Assembly (NCBI RefSeq): GCF_029931775.1
Contig: NC_079325.1
Span: 37,054,673 to 37,118,672 of the forward strand
Source of the DNA: Euleptes europaea
Taxonomy: Eukaryota; Chordata; Lepidosauria; Squamata; Sphaerodactylidae
DNA length: 64,000 bases
Direction of reading: 5' to 3'
Shown here piece after piece: positions 38,239-53,200 of this stretch. The first letter of the stretch is position 1. Every line of letters starts with the position of its first letter. The notes below the pieces were generated by a model. It saw only the letters and a program-made list of their open reading frames with translations. It was not told the DNA's origin and did no database searches. The position numbers and the translations under genes were made by a program.

Positions 38239-41200
38239 TCATTTACGCTGACGCCAGATAGGAAGGGGGTGAGCCTCTGTATTGAAGACATATTTGTCGA
38301 GGTTTATCAAGTCTACATCATCCGAAAAGAGCAAGAAAAGGTACTTGAGTGTTTCGCCGAGGAAAAAGCTCTCCATCTTATCTCTTGGCTCAGGATTGCT
38401 AGGGTTCTGGACGTTGTTTATGGAAGTGTAGCCACCTGTAGGAACCTGGATGAAAGAATTGCAAGAGAACAGATGGGTATACAGCATGGGCATGAAGATA
38501 CAACTTATCTGGACCTATCAAATATAGTGGGGGGGGGAAGCTCCTCTTTGCCAATCCCTGACTTAGCCACATTATCCCTAGCCAGGTTTCCCCAAAAAGT
38601 TTTCCATGTAAAGGGGAAGGCTGGGAGGGGCTACGGAGGAAAAGGGGAAAGCGGAGACTAGGGTTAAACACTCCCACCCCATATACGCTGCTGACACTGG
38701 GCTGGAAATCATTATCCCCTTTCTTTGCAGTGGTCCGGTGGTGACCAGTTCTCTAATGTGTGTTTGCTGCTGCCAGTGCAGTTTCCCGCCCACCCATTCA
38801 AGTTACCAATGAACGAGAGGAGAGCAGCTGGTTGAGTCACAGCTGAAGACAGACATTTCAGTTTCCAGCTGTCATCCAGCCACGCCACTGACGCACAACT
38901 GAAGGCTGCAGAAGTTGATCATATATATATATATATGCACACACAAGTCCTGACAGGCAGACATTGGGGCTTGTGGTGCTGACTTGCAGAGCCTGAACCT
39001 TGTGTGGAGCAAGTTCCAAGCCTATCCCCCATCTCCACTGCCAATCCTTTCAGCCAGAATGAAAACAAGGAGGGACCCCCAGTGCCTAAAAGCTTCCCAA
39101 GTTGGCTGTCAAGATTGATTGGTTTTACCTGTGTGTATTTATTGAAGTTCTGGAGGATCTCCCAGCCCCAGTCCTGATACTTCTTGTCGCCTGTGAATCT
39201 ATACAGGTAGAAAAAGCTCTCCACAGCTTCAGGGCGCAGAAGGTTATGTCTGTCTGCAGCCTGGGGAAGGAAAAATAAATTCAAAACATAACGGACCAAA
39301 TTCAGTCTTCGCTAACTCTGCTACATACACACCCGCCCCAATACAGACAGGCCAACTGAACAAGGAGATTTTGCAAAATGAGAGGGAGACAGAGACTACT
39401 AAGGTCTCCAGCCACCATTCTTTGATAATCCTTACTCGAAAGGATTAGAAAACCTATAGCACAGAAGTGTTTCATTATTTCCAGTTTCAGAATCTGGCTT
39501 TTCCTGGCATGCAAGTGTCATGCTTTAAATGCACGCACATGCATACACATACACACAAAAGAAGAAAGGGTCATAGCTCAGTGGTAGAGCACCTGCTTGG
39601 CATGCAGAACGTCCCAAGTTCAATCCTTGGCATCTCCAGTTAAAGGGACTAGGCAAGTAGGTGATATGAAAGACCTCTGCCTGAGACCCTGGAGAGCCGC
39701 TGCCGGTCTGAGTAGACAATACAGACTTTGATGGACCGAGGGCCTGATTCAGTATAAGATGGGGGAGGCAGTTTGTTGAAACGGTGCTTGCACCTGGTGT
39801 GGTGTTTTGTTGCTCAACGGAGAGGCATCCAATGGAGAACTGGCACAAAAGATTCACACAGCATCTTCACCAGGGATAACATCAAGCAGCTCACCTTGAT
39901 CTCCACATCTTTTCGGTCCTTCTGGGCGTGCATGTTGAAGTGGACGATCTCTGGGCTCAGGCCAGTCTCCACTTGGGCATACATCTGGCGGCAGGTCTCC
40001 GCAAGCTCTATGGCCAGGTCCAGGTGATCAGAAGGGAGTCCGTTGTGAGCTCCGAGAGCGAGGGCTCCAGGCAAGAAGCAAACCAGGTGGTCCTGGCCGA
40101 GACACACAAAGGAAGAATGTTCCAGGATCGCTCACACAGGGCTTTCCATTTTTCCTCTTGGAGACTCTTTCCGCACAAACCCCTCACATATTGCAGAGGC
40201 TTCTATGGCAAATTCCCCACACTTGTGGTAGCCTGACCAGCTAACTGGGGCTCACTGCATGAACTGTGAATGAGCTCTGAGACTGGAACATCCCAATGCT
40301 CCCCTGTAGCTGAGTATCACACGACAAGAACAGGAGGAATGGACAAACTATCTTTCGGAAATCTTGCCCATGATCACCAGTCTTCTCATCGATGAACCCT
40401 TGATAAACTTCCAAGGAGTTTGAAAACAGCTGCTCTAAAACAGTGACAAAGAATGTTCCAAGCATGCTGAATTCAGCTAAAAGCTATACAATTCATACTG
40501 TGTTGGGGGGGGGGGAGAGGAAAACAACAAGTTTAACTGAAGAAAGAGAGGGTAAGGAAGGCCTCTCCTGAAATTACTTCTCCCACTTTTGAAACTTATA
40601 GCCAGAATTGTATGCATTTTGGTCGCTCAGTAGTAAGCACATGGACAGAATGAAATACCACGCCATCCTTCAATTTAACACATTCTTTAAAGGACAGCAC
40701 AGCTCTCATCTGTGCTCTGTAATGTGATGCAGCCTGCCTCTGCTGTGGAACGCTGGACCTTCTGGTCTGTCCCAAGGGGCTTCTCCCTTCTCTTTGTTTC
40801 TTTGTATGTGTGTGTCTGCATACTGTGCACAACACACCTTACATCTGACCAAGTGGCCTCTGGCTCACAAAAGCTTCCGCCACAATAAATTGTTAGCCTT
40901 TAAAGTTGCCATGAGACCCTTTGGGTTGGATTCCACACTTTGTTTTGCTAACAGCAGTGCCTTCTTCTGGTGCAAGAAGCCTTCTGCCGGAGGAAAGCCC
41001 CTCTGTTAGGGAACAGAGTCACAGAATCTGACCCTTTGTTGTTCTGGCTGCTATAACTAATTCAGCCCCCAACCCTGGAAACTGCAAACAAGGTTAAGCA
41101 CCCCCCTCCCCCCAGCAGCTTACCATTTTAGCACTGAAACGGCCATGAGCGAGTTCACCTACGAAAGTCAGCCTTTTGGGCTGGGATTTGCGAAGGAGAT

Positions 41201-44200
41201 GCATCTTTACCCCTTCTATGCCCTTCACGTAATCTTCCAAAAGCCTGCCAATTAAACATACTTGTTATGGGAGGAGTTTTACAATTGTGACTCATGTCAG
41301 CTAGGCAGGGCTCCATTAAAAAAAAAATAGCAGGGCTCCCTGTTTCAAATCCAGCCTTCGCACTCAATGGCCTTAGGCAAGCCCAACTGCTTCACCCCTA
41401 CCCTGCAACATTGGGATCATAACACTGGCTGACTACAGGATTTTTTAAAAAAATATTTATGGCATTTCCATACTGCTACTCTGTTACAAGTAGTTTGTGC
41501 GTGTAAAGTGCCAACAAGTCACTGCCCGTTTATGGCAACCCCGTGCAGTTTTCAAGGCAAGAGACTAAGAGAGGTGGTTTGCCATTGCCTTCCTCTGCAC
41601 AACAACCCTGGCTTTCCTCGGTGGTCTGCCATCCAATTACTAACCAGGGCTGACCCTGGTTGAGATCTGACAAGATCAGGCTAGCCTGGTCCATCCAGGT
41701 CAGGGCCTCCAAGTAGTTTAATTTTAAAAGGTAAAAGTCCCCTGTGTAAGCACCAGGTCATTCCTGACCCATGGGGTGACGTCACATCCCGACGTTTACT
41801 AGGCAGACTGTGTGTACGGGGTGGTTTGCCAGTGCCTTCCCCAGTCATCTTCCCTTTACCCCCAGCAAGCTGGGTACTCATTTTACCGACCTCAGAAGGA
41901 TGGAAGGCTGAGTCAACCTCGAGCTGGCTACCTGAAACCGACTTCCATCGGGATTGAACTCAGGTCGTGAGCAGAGCTTTTGACTGAAGTACTGCAGCTT
42001 AACACTCTGCGCCACAGGGCTCTTGAAGTTTAGTTTATGGGCCATTAAAAATCACAAAATACAAGCAAGCTTTAGAGAGAAAGAAAAACATAGTGATCAT
42101 TCTTCACAAAATCATAGCAAGCGTAGGAATCATAATCTGGAAGAAGATTCAAGCCAGAAACTGGAGAGCTGGATTTCTCCCCTCCCCCCATCTTGACTGC
42201 TGTCAATTAAAAGGTCAATGATGACAGCAGGAATTAAAGGGGGGGAGCTTTCTTAGCCTTCCTTTTGCTGAGGACAGTTGCTGGAAGGATTATAACAAAA
42301 TCATGTATTGTTACTACATTTGAGAAGCTTTGCATGCTTGAAAGCGCCACACCAATGCTAAGAAGGATTATTGTTACTGCCCTCCACTCCATTACATTTC
42401 TAGTGGCGTGCGTCATCTGTTAAACCTTAACCCATCACATTTGGAAGCAGACAACTTTTCAAACACAAAAGAACATAGCTTACGGGGGGGGGGGTGTCGC
42501 CTGACGAAAGGATGCAGCTGCATTCCCACCTTGCTCCAGATTGCCCCGAAGTCACTTCCACCCAAAAACACAGGACCCCCCCCCCCCCGGCTGAAAACGC
42601 CTAGGAGTTGTCCATTTAAGCAGGACACATCCTGGAGATGACCAGAGAGGAGGAATGACGGACTTACTCATTTTCCTTCTTCCCCCCCTGGATCCACTGC
42701 TTCAGCAGGTACTCATAGTAGCTGTCTGCTCGAGCTCCGAGGGTGTAGACCCCCAGGTGGGTAAACTGCCCACTGTTGGTGTTGATGAACATGGGCACCA
42801 GACCATCGTTCTTTCCAGGGAGGGTGTGAATGTGTTGCATCACCCCATCGACGGCTTTCTACGGGGGGAAAAAACCCCAGGAAATCTCTCGAGCTCAAAT
42901 ACAGAAACGCGCCGGATTTTTAAAATTAAATTACGAAGGGCTATTCAAATGGTGGACTTTGCAAGAAGCGCTTGGCTGGATCAGATGGATTTGGTCCTAC
43001 TGTGTGCTATAATGGGCCGCTCCTCATATCCTGGTATCTCCTACGTTACTTTAAAAAAAAAGAAGAAGAAGAAGCCTGGTTGGTTCATTTTCAGGAGATA
43101 AATTGTAAGTCAGGAAGTAAACCTCCCAAAACTTGTGTACTTTTACACCTCACTTTGATAAAGCCCCTAAATCGAACCACACCAGTAACTGAAAATACTG
43201 AACAAAAAATAGTTGGGGAGAATATGAGAAATTTCTTCCCAAATGAAAATTTATTCCAGCTTTAGGGGCACATCTCAACCAGCCAGGTCAGCTCAACTAT
43301 TTGTTCCTCAAGCTCCGTTCTGCTTGTAGCTTGTTGCCTCCAGGATGACATACATGCATGAAAATCATACATGCACGGACAGAGGAAAGCTCCCATGTTT
43401 AGAATTGGGGCCTGGACTAGATGACCTCTGGCTCCCTTCTGTGCACTGTCAGAAAAGGAAGGAAAAAATAGAATCAAAGCCAGTGGCTTTACCAGTACCT
43501 GGAACTTCTCTTCCCCAGTGAGCCGCGAGAGCTCCCTAAACTCCAGCTGGATGCTGGTCACTTCGGCCACCGTGCTATCAGATGTCCAGCGCGGCGGGTG
43601 GGCTGTGCCCCGGCCAATGTTTACATCCGAAAATGGAATCTTGGAAGGGGTGCTGAAGGCTGGCATGAGTCTGCTGCCAATATCTTTCTGAACAGCAGAG
43701 AACATAGAAAGGCGGGAGTGGGGGAGAAACAGAAGGAAAGATTACGGTTGCCTTGTTTAAATGCTGTACAAGAAAGAAAGACTAGGCAGACAAACTGCAT
43801 CAGAAAGGCCCTGTTAATGAAGAAGAGTTGGTTTTTATATGCTGACTTTCTCTACCACTTAAGGAAGAATCAAACTGGCTTACAATCACTTTCCTCTCCC
43901 CACAATAGACACCCTGCGAGGTAGGTGGGACTGAGAGAGCTCTAAGAGAGCTGTGACTAGCTCAGGGTCATCCAGCTGGCTTCATGTGTAGGAGTGAAGA
44001 AACCAACCCAGTTCACCAGATTAGCATCTGCCGCTCATGTGGAGGAGTGGGGAATCAAACCTGGTTCTCCAGATTAGAGTCCACCACTCCTAACCACTAT
44101 AACACGCTGGCGCTTCATGTCTACCTGGCTGTCACTGCTTCATCAACTTTATATTCCCCTTGTAAATTTCTAAACTCAGCACCCCCTCACCTCATGGAGC

Positions 44201-47200
44201 CTGTTCCACAAAGTGGGAGCTATGATGGAAAAGGTACAGGCTCTGTTGATGTCAGGTGGGCTAGTTTCAGTGGGAAACAGCCAGTAAGTGCTAGCCTAAG
44301 AACTCTAGTTGGCACACTGGGACATAAGGGAGGAGGCAGTCCTTTATATATATGGATCCCAGGCCATGAAGGGCTATAGCAGAGGTCCCCAAACTTTTTG
44401 ATTCATGGAGCACTTTTCAGGAGAGAAATTTGTCCCGGTACTAATTTTCACCTAGCACCTATATGCTAAACCAAATGGCAGTAGTATTTTTCTTTCCAAT
44501 CTCTTCACGGAGCACTAGGAGATGTTTCGCGGAGCACAAAGTGCTCCACGGAGAACAGTTTGGGAACCTCTGGGCTAGAAGAACCCCTGAGAAGCTTGCA
44601 AGGAACCCTGGCAATTCCCAGGAACACAATCTGAAAGCCACTCTCTGTAGCATAATCCTGAAGATGGGGCTTACCATTATTAGGCCTGTGACAAGTGACA
44701 CTTTGGGGGATCAAAAGAGCTGCTTTGGCAGGACTGAAGGGATTGTGTGTGCCAGTGAGGCCTTCTGCCATTTTCCCTGCATGCCTTGTAACAGTGGGTG
44801 GCATGTGGGAGGGGGAGGAGGAGACTGCCATTCAAGCCACACAAGTCCTCAGCCCTTTCGGGCACAGAGAACTAGCTACATGGTTCTTGGGATCCCAGCT
44901 CAATATTCAAAGGCATTACTTATACACCCACACATACAAACGTTAAGTGCTGCCCTGCTATTAAAAATAAAACAAAGCCCTTCTAAAGGGACTAAAATCA
45001 GCCACCAGTGAAATAACTACCATTCAAAATCTCAGACAGGCAACAAAAAAGAACAGTACAACACTTCAATAATCTAGACTGGTGCCCATCATCCACCTGG
45101 CAGTTAAACTGGCCTTCGGCAGGCCATATAGAGGGGGAAGATCCCTCGCAAATTTCCTCCCCACCACTTGCCCCGAAAAGCATACCTTGGTATGCAGGTC
45201 TGCAGAACTACTTCTAGGGGGAAGAGGGTGCATTTACATGGCAAACTTACATTGCAGGCTTGAAGCAAGTTTGCTCCTTGCTTCCCCCAAATTTACACAC
45301 ACACCTCCACATGCCCACCGCAGGGATTGAAACTTTGTGGGAGTGCCTGGAGACTTCCATTATCATTTCTGAGATACGGGAGACACACACGGACCAGGGA
45401 GCAAGTTTCACATTCTATGAAAAGATAAAAGGTTGCTCACGGCTTTGTCGAGAAAGAGGGAGTCCCCGGACAAGTGATAGGTGCTGAGCAGACCCCCCAG
45501 GATCCGAATGGCGCTCTCGAAAAGGTTGACATCCACATTCTTCTCGAAGTTTAACTCTGTTGCGACCCACTTCCTTGCTTCTGCAAATTCTACATCGGGG
45601 GCGGAATCCAAAGTCACTCAACAGAACCATCAAAAGATTTTCTGGTGTGCTCTGGGAGAGGAGAAACCTCACAGAGCGGGGGAAATGTTAGAACTCAGGA
45701 AAATCCCGGTCCCCAAGGACACAGCTGATAACCTCTGTAGATCCTGTGCCCCTCGCCCCACCAGTGCAAAAAAAAGGGGCACAATTACGAGAGATGAGCC
45801 CACAGTAAAGTCTGGCTGGTTGCGTCTCATCTGCATGTATTTAGACAACAGCAGTCTTTAGACAATAGCAGTCTCTGCCCATATATGAACTGATTAGGAT
45901 CATCTGGTGGGGAGCAGGCTGATCTGTGCCCCACTATCTTTTGAAATGTGGCAGGTAGGCACAAGAGATGGGAGTCTTTCCAGGAAAAGGAGAGAAGGGC
46001 TTCTTCTACAGAACTCCCTCCTTGCTGCAATTACTGGGTGCTGCCTACTCTAAGTTTCAGACTGAGCTGAAGATATTTATTTGTTCCCCCAGGCATTTGG
46101 GGGAAAAGCAGGATCGGTCAAACAACATTTTTTTGTTGGCATTACAATCTCATTTTAAGGTATGAAGAAAGCAGCAATTAATCTTTTTATTGCTGCTGAT
46201 TTGAGCTTTACCTGTCCTGTTCTACTTTGTCAACTACCGATAGAACCTTATCTAAGAGATGATATAGAAGCAGTAAGTGAATCCTCGTGGCTAGGGGCTA
46301 TGGCAAGAGTGCAAAGAGAGCCTCTCAAGTTGCCAAGCTTAGCTCAGCCCTGGATCACTTGACCTTTCCGAAATAAGGCTTTAAGAGGGGAGTGGTCATG
46401 TTCATGGAGGAGAGGGGTATTCATGGCTACTAGTAAAAATGGATGCTGGTCATGATGCATACCAGTTCTCTCCAGGATCAGAGGAGCACGCCTATTATAC
46501 TAGGTGATTTGGAACACAGGCAGGACAATGCTGCTGCAGTCGTCTTGTTTGTGGGCTTCCTAGAGGCCCCGGGTTGGCCACTGCATGAACAGACTGCTGG
46601 ACTTGATGGGTCTTGGTCTGATCCAGCATGGCCTTTCTTATGTTCTTAAGCCATGAATGGCCATGTGTCTTTCATACACAGGAAGGGTCAAAGATGCAAC
46701 TTTCAGTAAGATGGAAGAGGCACAAATTTTGACCAAACTATGATTTTCCTCCACAGTATATGGATTTGGCAAAGACTCAAAAGAGCCTTTTTACAGCCAC
46801 AGGAAGCACACTAAGGTCGAGGAAACTGCCCCATTTCTGGTAGGAAGATTTCCTCTTCACTCACCCCCACAGGTATTGCTGGCAAAGTAATAGATGGTGG
46901 AAATGAGGCAGGGTGAAAAGCCAAAAAAAGAAAAAAAGAAACTGACCTTCCTTTAGGCCCAAAATCCACATGGTGTCCAGTGCATCGATGAGTGTCAGGC
47001 CCAGTCCGAACCACTCGCTGAATGACTTGGAGATGGGCTTCAGCTCGTCGTGGCCCCAGGCAAATTCCTTGTAGCCTTTCCATGCATGGCGGAAAGCCTC
47101 TATCACGGCCATCTGGCGCTCATTAAGAGGCACTAAAAGCAGAAAGCGTAACCCTGTGATTAGGGTTGCCCGGTGCTGGCGGGTAAAATCCCGGGCTGCC

Positions 47201-50200
47201 CACCAGCCAGCTGACAGCCAGCGGGCACACGCGCGACGTGGACACTCTGGCAACCTCAGCTGAAACTCTATGGGAACCATAACGTTTCGGCCGGGATCGC
47301 TAAAGCGTCCGTGTCACTTCCTGGTAGACCCGGAAGTGACATAGGCACGTAGCGTGGGGTGCATGCACGTGCTGCGTCAGGCGCGCGTGCGCACGTCTGG
47401 CGCAGCCCCGCAAAGCTCCCGCCGGTGGAGCTGCGGGGCGTGGCAAGCCTACCTATGATGCAGAACGGCATCGGGGCCTGGCTTAATCGAGGGTTTCAAT
47501 CTAGGTAGGTTCAGCTCATTGTATGTGGCCAAAAGCCATTACAAGAGTTAAACATAGGGGGGAAAAGTATAAATCATTGATAAAAGTTACATTTTAGTAA
47601 CAAATTAAAACTTGAGGAACTTATCAGAACTGGAAATTATCAGGCAACTGAACAAAGATCATTGTTAAAAGTTTGACATTCAGGGCTTCGATCTGTTGGT
47701 TTTAAATTGTAATGAGGTGTCTAAGCCGCCCCGAGCCACAAGGAAAGGCAGGAAATAAATATTTTAATTAATTAAATTAATCAAGGGTCTCTCTTGATTC
47801 CACCTTCCCCTGAATTTAGGAAGAACAGTCACAGTGCACCTTTGTAAGAGAGGATGTGGTCAGAAGAAGGCACAAGTCGTATACCCAATGATCTCTGGAT
47901 TACATACTTTTCAGACACACGTCCAGTGAAATAGCCAGCAACTGGCTACCCAGAAAGAATAAGATCTGACCCCACTAGAGCAGGCAGGAGTGGGGAGAGC
48001 CCCCAGCTAGGTTCTGTCCTGATCTATTACCTGGCTCTTTTTGGTCTTCAGATTCCACGGGCGAGGGTTTGTCCAAGTCCTTAATTTTGTTGGAAGGAGA
48101 CTCGGTGATCTGGTCAGGTTCAATCACTACTCCTCGCCAGCTGCAAAGGATAACGATGCCAGGAATACTGACCACAGCAGTTTGCTACAAGACATGGCAA
48201 CTTCTGCCTTGATAGCAATGTCACAAAGATGTATGGCTAATAATTAAAAGTAGAATCAAGCGCTGAGAGCCTTCTCTTGCTCCAAATGCTGCTTACTAGA
48301 AGATTGTTCCTCCAGCCTCTTTTTCCTCCACCTGCTGCTGGGCCACAGAATTGCCCATAGGCCACCTGCCCTTCTACAACTCCCCTCCTCTGCTGCCCCC
48401 CTCACACCTGTAACTCCCAGAATTCTAATGTGGTGCCACTTCTCAGCTTTCCTTAAAACCTCAGAATTTCCCACAAAGCCTTTGGCTTGACCCCCAATGG
48501 AAACAAAGCCTAGGTGTTCTTAGCTCTGTGGATGAATTAATCCCTTATTACTCTCTCCTCTCCATTCCTTCATTCCCTTGTGCTCTCTCTCTCCCCCTCC
48601 CCAACTTAGACAATCTGTAAAGCTACACAGTTGCAACTCTATAATGTGCCGTGTATACTGACAGTAGCAATAAAGAGCTTCCTAGAGCAGCTCCTCCAGC
48701 AAAAGGACAAGAATCACCCCACCCACCCACGCACTTCTTTGGGATCTGTGACACTTCATCCCACCCACCTAATAACAGACTTTTCTGTTTTGTGCTCTTG
48801 GACCGCCTGATGAGGCTCTTCCTCTGCCTTGGCTGCATTCTCCCGCGGCTTCACCTTTGAATTTCTCGGAGGTGGTCTTAGTTGCGGGTTAGGAGGACGT
48901 CGTCGGACTGGAGGCTCCTTTGGGGGCTTCTGGAGAATGGAAGCAAAGGAAAATTATCATAATTTTACTCCCACACATGACAAAATAGACCAGGCTTTCA
49001 AATAGATGCTTACTTGGCTATAAGTTATCTCCTTTTCTTTTGATCTGTTTACTTGGCTGTAAGTTAGCTCCTTTTCTTTTGATCTGTTACACCTGCCATG
49101 CATGATTGGCATGGTGTATGCATGGGCAAGAGACCTAGTGATTCTTGTGCATTCAGGGGCAAGAGTGGCATAAGCTGGTGCCCAGTATGTAACTGCCCCA
49201 GCTGAACAGCTTGCTGTTGCCACATGAGACTGAACCCAAGGCTGCTTGTTACTAGCTCCCAATTACATCTCTTAGGGGAGAGTAAGGATGCAGGAGAACA
49301 TGCAGATCTCAGCCAGCCTAACTCCTGGGATAGCTTTGATAGTTCCTATAGCAACTGTGTATCTCACACAGTACAAAAATGAACATAGCTCTTCAAATGG
49401 AAGCAGTAGGGTCCCCACTCCAAGGAGCATACAATTCAGCTTGACCCCAGGAGTGATGAAAACTCAGGTCTTCAGTCACTTCGAGCCCACTTTGCATCAA
49501 CAAACTCCGCCCACATTGAGCAATGCACTAAGGGCAGGCACTTGAAGGGCAGGGCTCACAGTCCAGACAGCCTGTAATGAAAAACGTCCATGTGGACATG
49601 AAGATGGGGCCCAGGCTTTTTTCTGAAACCTGCACGTGCCACAAAGTATGGAGCTGTAGGCTAATCTCCAAAATCTAAATAGGATAACAGAAGAAAACAC
49701 ATCTGCTGCAGGTCCCAGCATCTTTCTTAAGGAAGTTCTCCCTCAGTACAGTTGTGGGCAAAGAGGCCTGATCACAGGTTTGTCATTACTTCATCTTAAC
49801 AATTGCACAACCCAGGCAACCCACAGCCCTACAGACGTTTATTGTAGGTTTCTTCAGATCTAAAACCCTGCTTAGCCAGGCTGAGAGTCCATCTCATCCA
49901 ACAGTGTCAATCAGATGCTCCTTGAAAGGCTACAAACAGCTTTGCCATCCCCTCCAGCTGCTGCCTCCCAGTTACTAGTATTCAGAGGTACACTGCCTCT
50001 GAATATGGAGGTTTCATTTAGCTGTACAGGCCTTTCTTTCATGAAATCGGTTAAATCTCCTTTAAAATCATCTAACTCAGTAGCCATTGCCATACCCTGG
50101 GGTAGAGTTGCCATACTCTGTGGTAGAGTACTTTGTGTGAATGAGTATTTCCACTGATATGTCCCAAACCTATGACTCATTGATTTCGCTGGGTGACCTC

Positions 50201-53200
50201 AAGTTCTAGAATTCTGGGAGAGGGAGAAAAAGTAACCTCGATCCATCTTCTCTACCCCATGCATAACTTTATCAACCATCCCCCCCCTTGTCTTTTCCCA
50301 AAACTGAAAACCCTAAATTGAAAACTCCCAAACGCTTTAGCATTCTTTTTCAGCTCCTTGGTTATCTTTTCTGCAACTTTTCCAGAGCTTATGATCCTGA
50401 ATGCCCAGATCAGTAATGCTGGATGCGCTAACTTGAAAGCCGGTCTGCTTACCGCTACCAAATTTACCCTTGCGACGTGCAACTGTAGGAGAGAACTGCA
50501 GCAGCAGGCTGCGCTTTTATATAGGGTGCCAATGAGGCCACCAGGCCTGGCCATGTGCCCTTGGCAAACTGAGCATGCACCCTGTAATATGCCCACAAAT
50601 CTTCTGCAATATGCAGAGGTTCCCGGGGAGATGAGTCTATGTGGGAAAAGTTCCTTGCAACTGAACAGTTTTAAAAATGTGCATGTAGCACTAACAAGGC
50701 TCCAGCTATGAAGTGCACCGCATATGAGACTGCTATCCCCAATCCTGCACACAGTAAGAAGTGTTTTAAAATTACCTGAAGTGAAATATCTGAGTAATCC
50801 CTGAAACCAGGATCAGCTTGCTTGGGTATTGGCAGAACTGCCTGATTTGCTGGGTTCAAACCCGGGATCTCCAAATCCATCCTCTGCTCCCCCGAGGATC
50901 TGCTGGTCAGGCCTGCATGGGGGAATCAACTGCTGTGAATGCCAGCAATGCAACATGACGAGATCAGCAGCTGAGGCTCTAGAGCTGATGGAAGGAAAGG
51001 GCCCTGCCAGCTTGCCCCCCACTCAACCACTGTCCCTTGAAGACTGTGTACCCACAGAAAGGCCCCTTCAGCTGTGGGTCCTGTCACCTGCATCAGGGAT
51101 ACACATCCCACCACACCCTCGACAGACACTTCAGGGGTATCCATCTGTGGTGTCCTTAGATATAGCCGTGGCTAGAAAACAGAGCCTGCCGGGAGATGTA
51201 CTATTGTAGGACAGGAAATAGGAAGTAGAAAGGTGGGGCCTAGGCTACCTTACTGAATGATCCAGTGATTATTGTGCTTGTTTAAGATTTACAGTAAACT
51301 TTTTTTGGAATCTAAATTGTCCTCAATTGCTTGACACAACACCATTCCAGAGAAATGTCCTCTAGATTACAATGTCATGGACCTCCTGCATGCAAAGCGC
51401 ATACTCTCCCACTAAACTACAGCCTCCATCCAAACACTAAACATATGCCACGTCAGAGCATCAGGCCATCTAGTTCAGTAATGTTTACCGCGACCAGCAT
51501 CAGCCCCCCAGAGCCTCGGGCAGGCAATACTCTTTCCCTGTAGTTGTTACCTGAGATGCTGGGGACTGAAAATAAAGCATGTGCTCGACCCCTAAGTCAC
51601 GGCCCCTCATCCCTGGATTATTCACAGCCCTATTTAGCAATAGATAATGTTGACATTTCCAAGGCAGAATACTTACTTTTCCAGGGCTCGGTCATGTTTG
51701 CATAGGTGATGACTCCACAGACAGCCAAGAAAGCAAACACGAAGAGGATCACGCTCCGCTGGAGACGGGACAGCTGCTTCCATTTCTGAGAGTGAAACGT
51801 TACAGGAAATCAGATGCGATGTTCAGCCCGTGACAAGGAGCAGATTCAACACAGCCACTCTCCAATCCTCTCTGCAAGTTTCTACAAATAGCACTCAAAG
51901 CAGACCTGTTTCGTCTCTTTGAGAGGCAGTGGAGAGAAAGCACCTCCTGAGTTATTATTCATGCCGTGCCATTAATGAACCTGGCACTTTACAGCACAAT
52001 CCAAAGCAAAAAAGCTTCACCAAAGCAGAGGAAAAGCAGGAGGAGAAATGGAAAAGAGCCACAGAAATTGAAAAGAGCCATGGAAAAGGGATTTTAATTG
52101 ACCCAGGCCTCATGATCAAAGACATTCTTCTACCCCTTTCCTAAAATACAGATCCTTTTCCTCAAAGAGCTGTGGTTCAACGTGGACTGGGTAGATGGCA
52201 AAAAGTAACATCTATTTCCCACAACTTCCCACAGGCAAATAAAAAAATCCCTGCCCCAAGTAGCTTACAACTGGCACTCTGGTAGCAATGGAGAAATGAG
52301 AGGTTACGTTAAGGAGGAATAAGCATAAGCAACTTTAGTTAGGAAACAACAACAGGGAACTGAGGAGAGTAATATACACCCTCTCCGCAAGCCTTTGAAC
52401 CCACCCTGATTTTATCACAGTTCCACTCTTGCCTCTGCCTCCCATAACTCAACTTCAATATGAAAACATCACATTTCTTTTCTGCACAGCCTGATGCACT
52501 AGATCAACAGCAACACTGCTATCTTACTTAATTTCTCTGTTCGACTGGGGCTTGGTGGCAGGTGTCAAAAGATGTACTGTCAATTCTCTACGCCACATAC
52601 ATTTATCAAAGGGTGACAGCCACTGGGGTTTCAACCCAGATGTCTGTCTTGTTTTTGTTGCGACATTTCTCCATGTTCAGGAACACCACAGTGTTGGATT
52701 GGGGGTTGGGGGGACAGGAACGGGGGAAGGCTGCTGTCTTCATTCTTGTTGGCCACTATGGAAAGAGGACATTGAAATAATGGGCCTTCTGTCTGATCCA
52801 GCAGGGCTCCAGAGGTTCTGCTAGAATCCGCTTTCAACTGCCAATTCTGTTAGCATCACATGGGAGCAAAACTGGAGAGTCTAGGGCTCTCATATAGGGC
52901 TGCCAGCAGGTTTTATTGATTTTCCCATTTCCTCTACCCAGGGCACATGTGATTTTTTAAACACTATCTTGGGAAATTCACATGTCTGCATTTAACAGTA
53001 GCATGACAGGGCAAAAATCCAACATATGCAGCTTTTCCAACAACCAGAGAGAAGGATGTGGGTCACCTTTGAGTTTCCTGTCGCACTCTGCAACTTTAAA
53101 AGTCTTGCAAGCAATTTTTAGAATAGGAGAAAAGCTGTGGAGTCCAGAGCTCCCAAAACAAGGCTGCAAGTAGGTTTTACTGGTTCTCCTATTTGCTATA

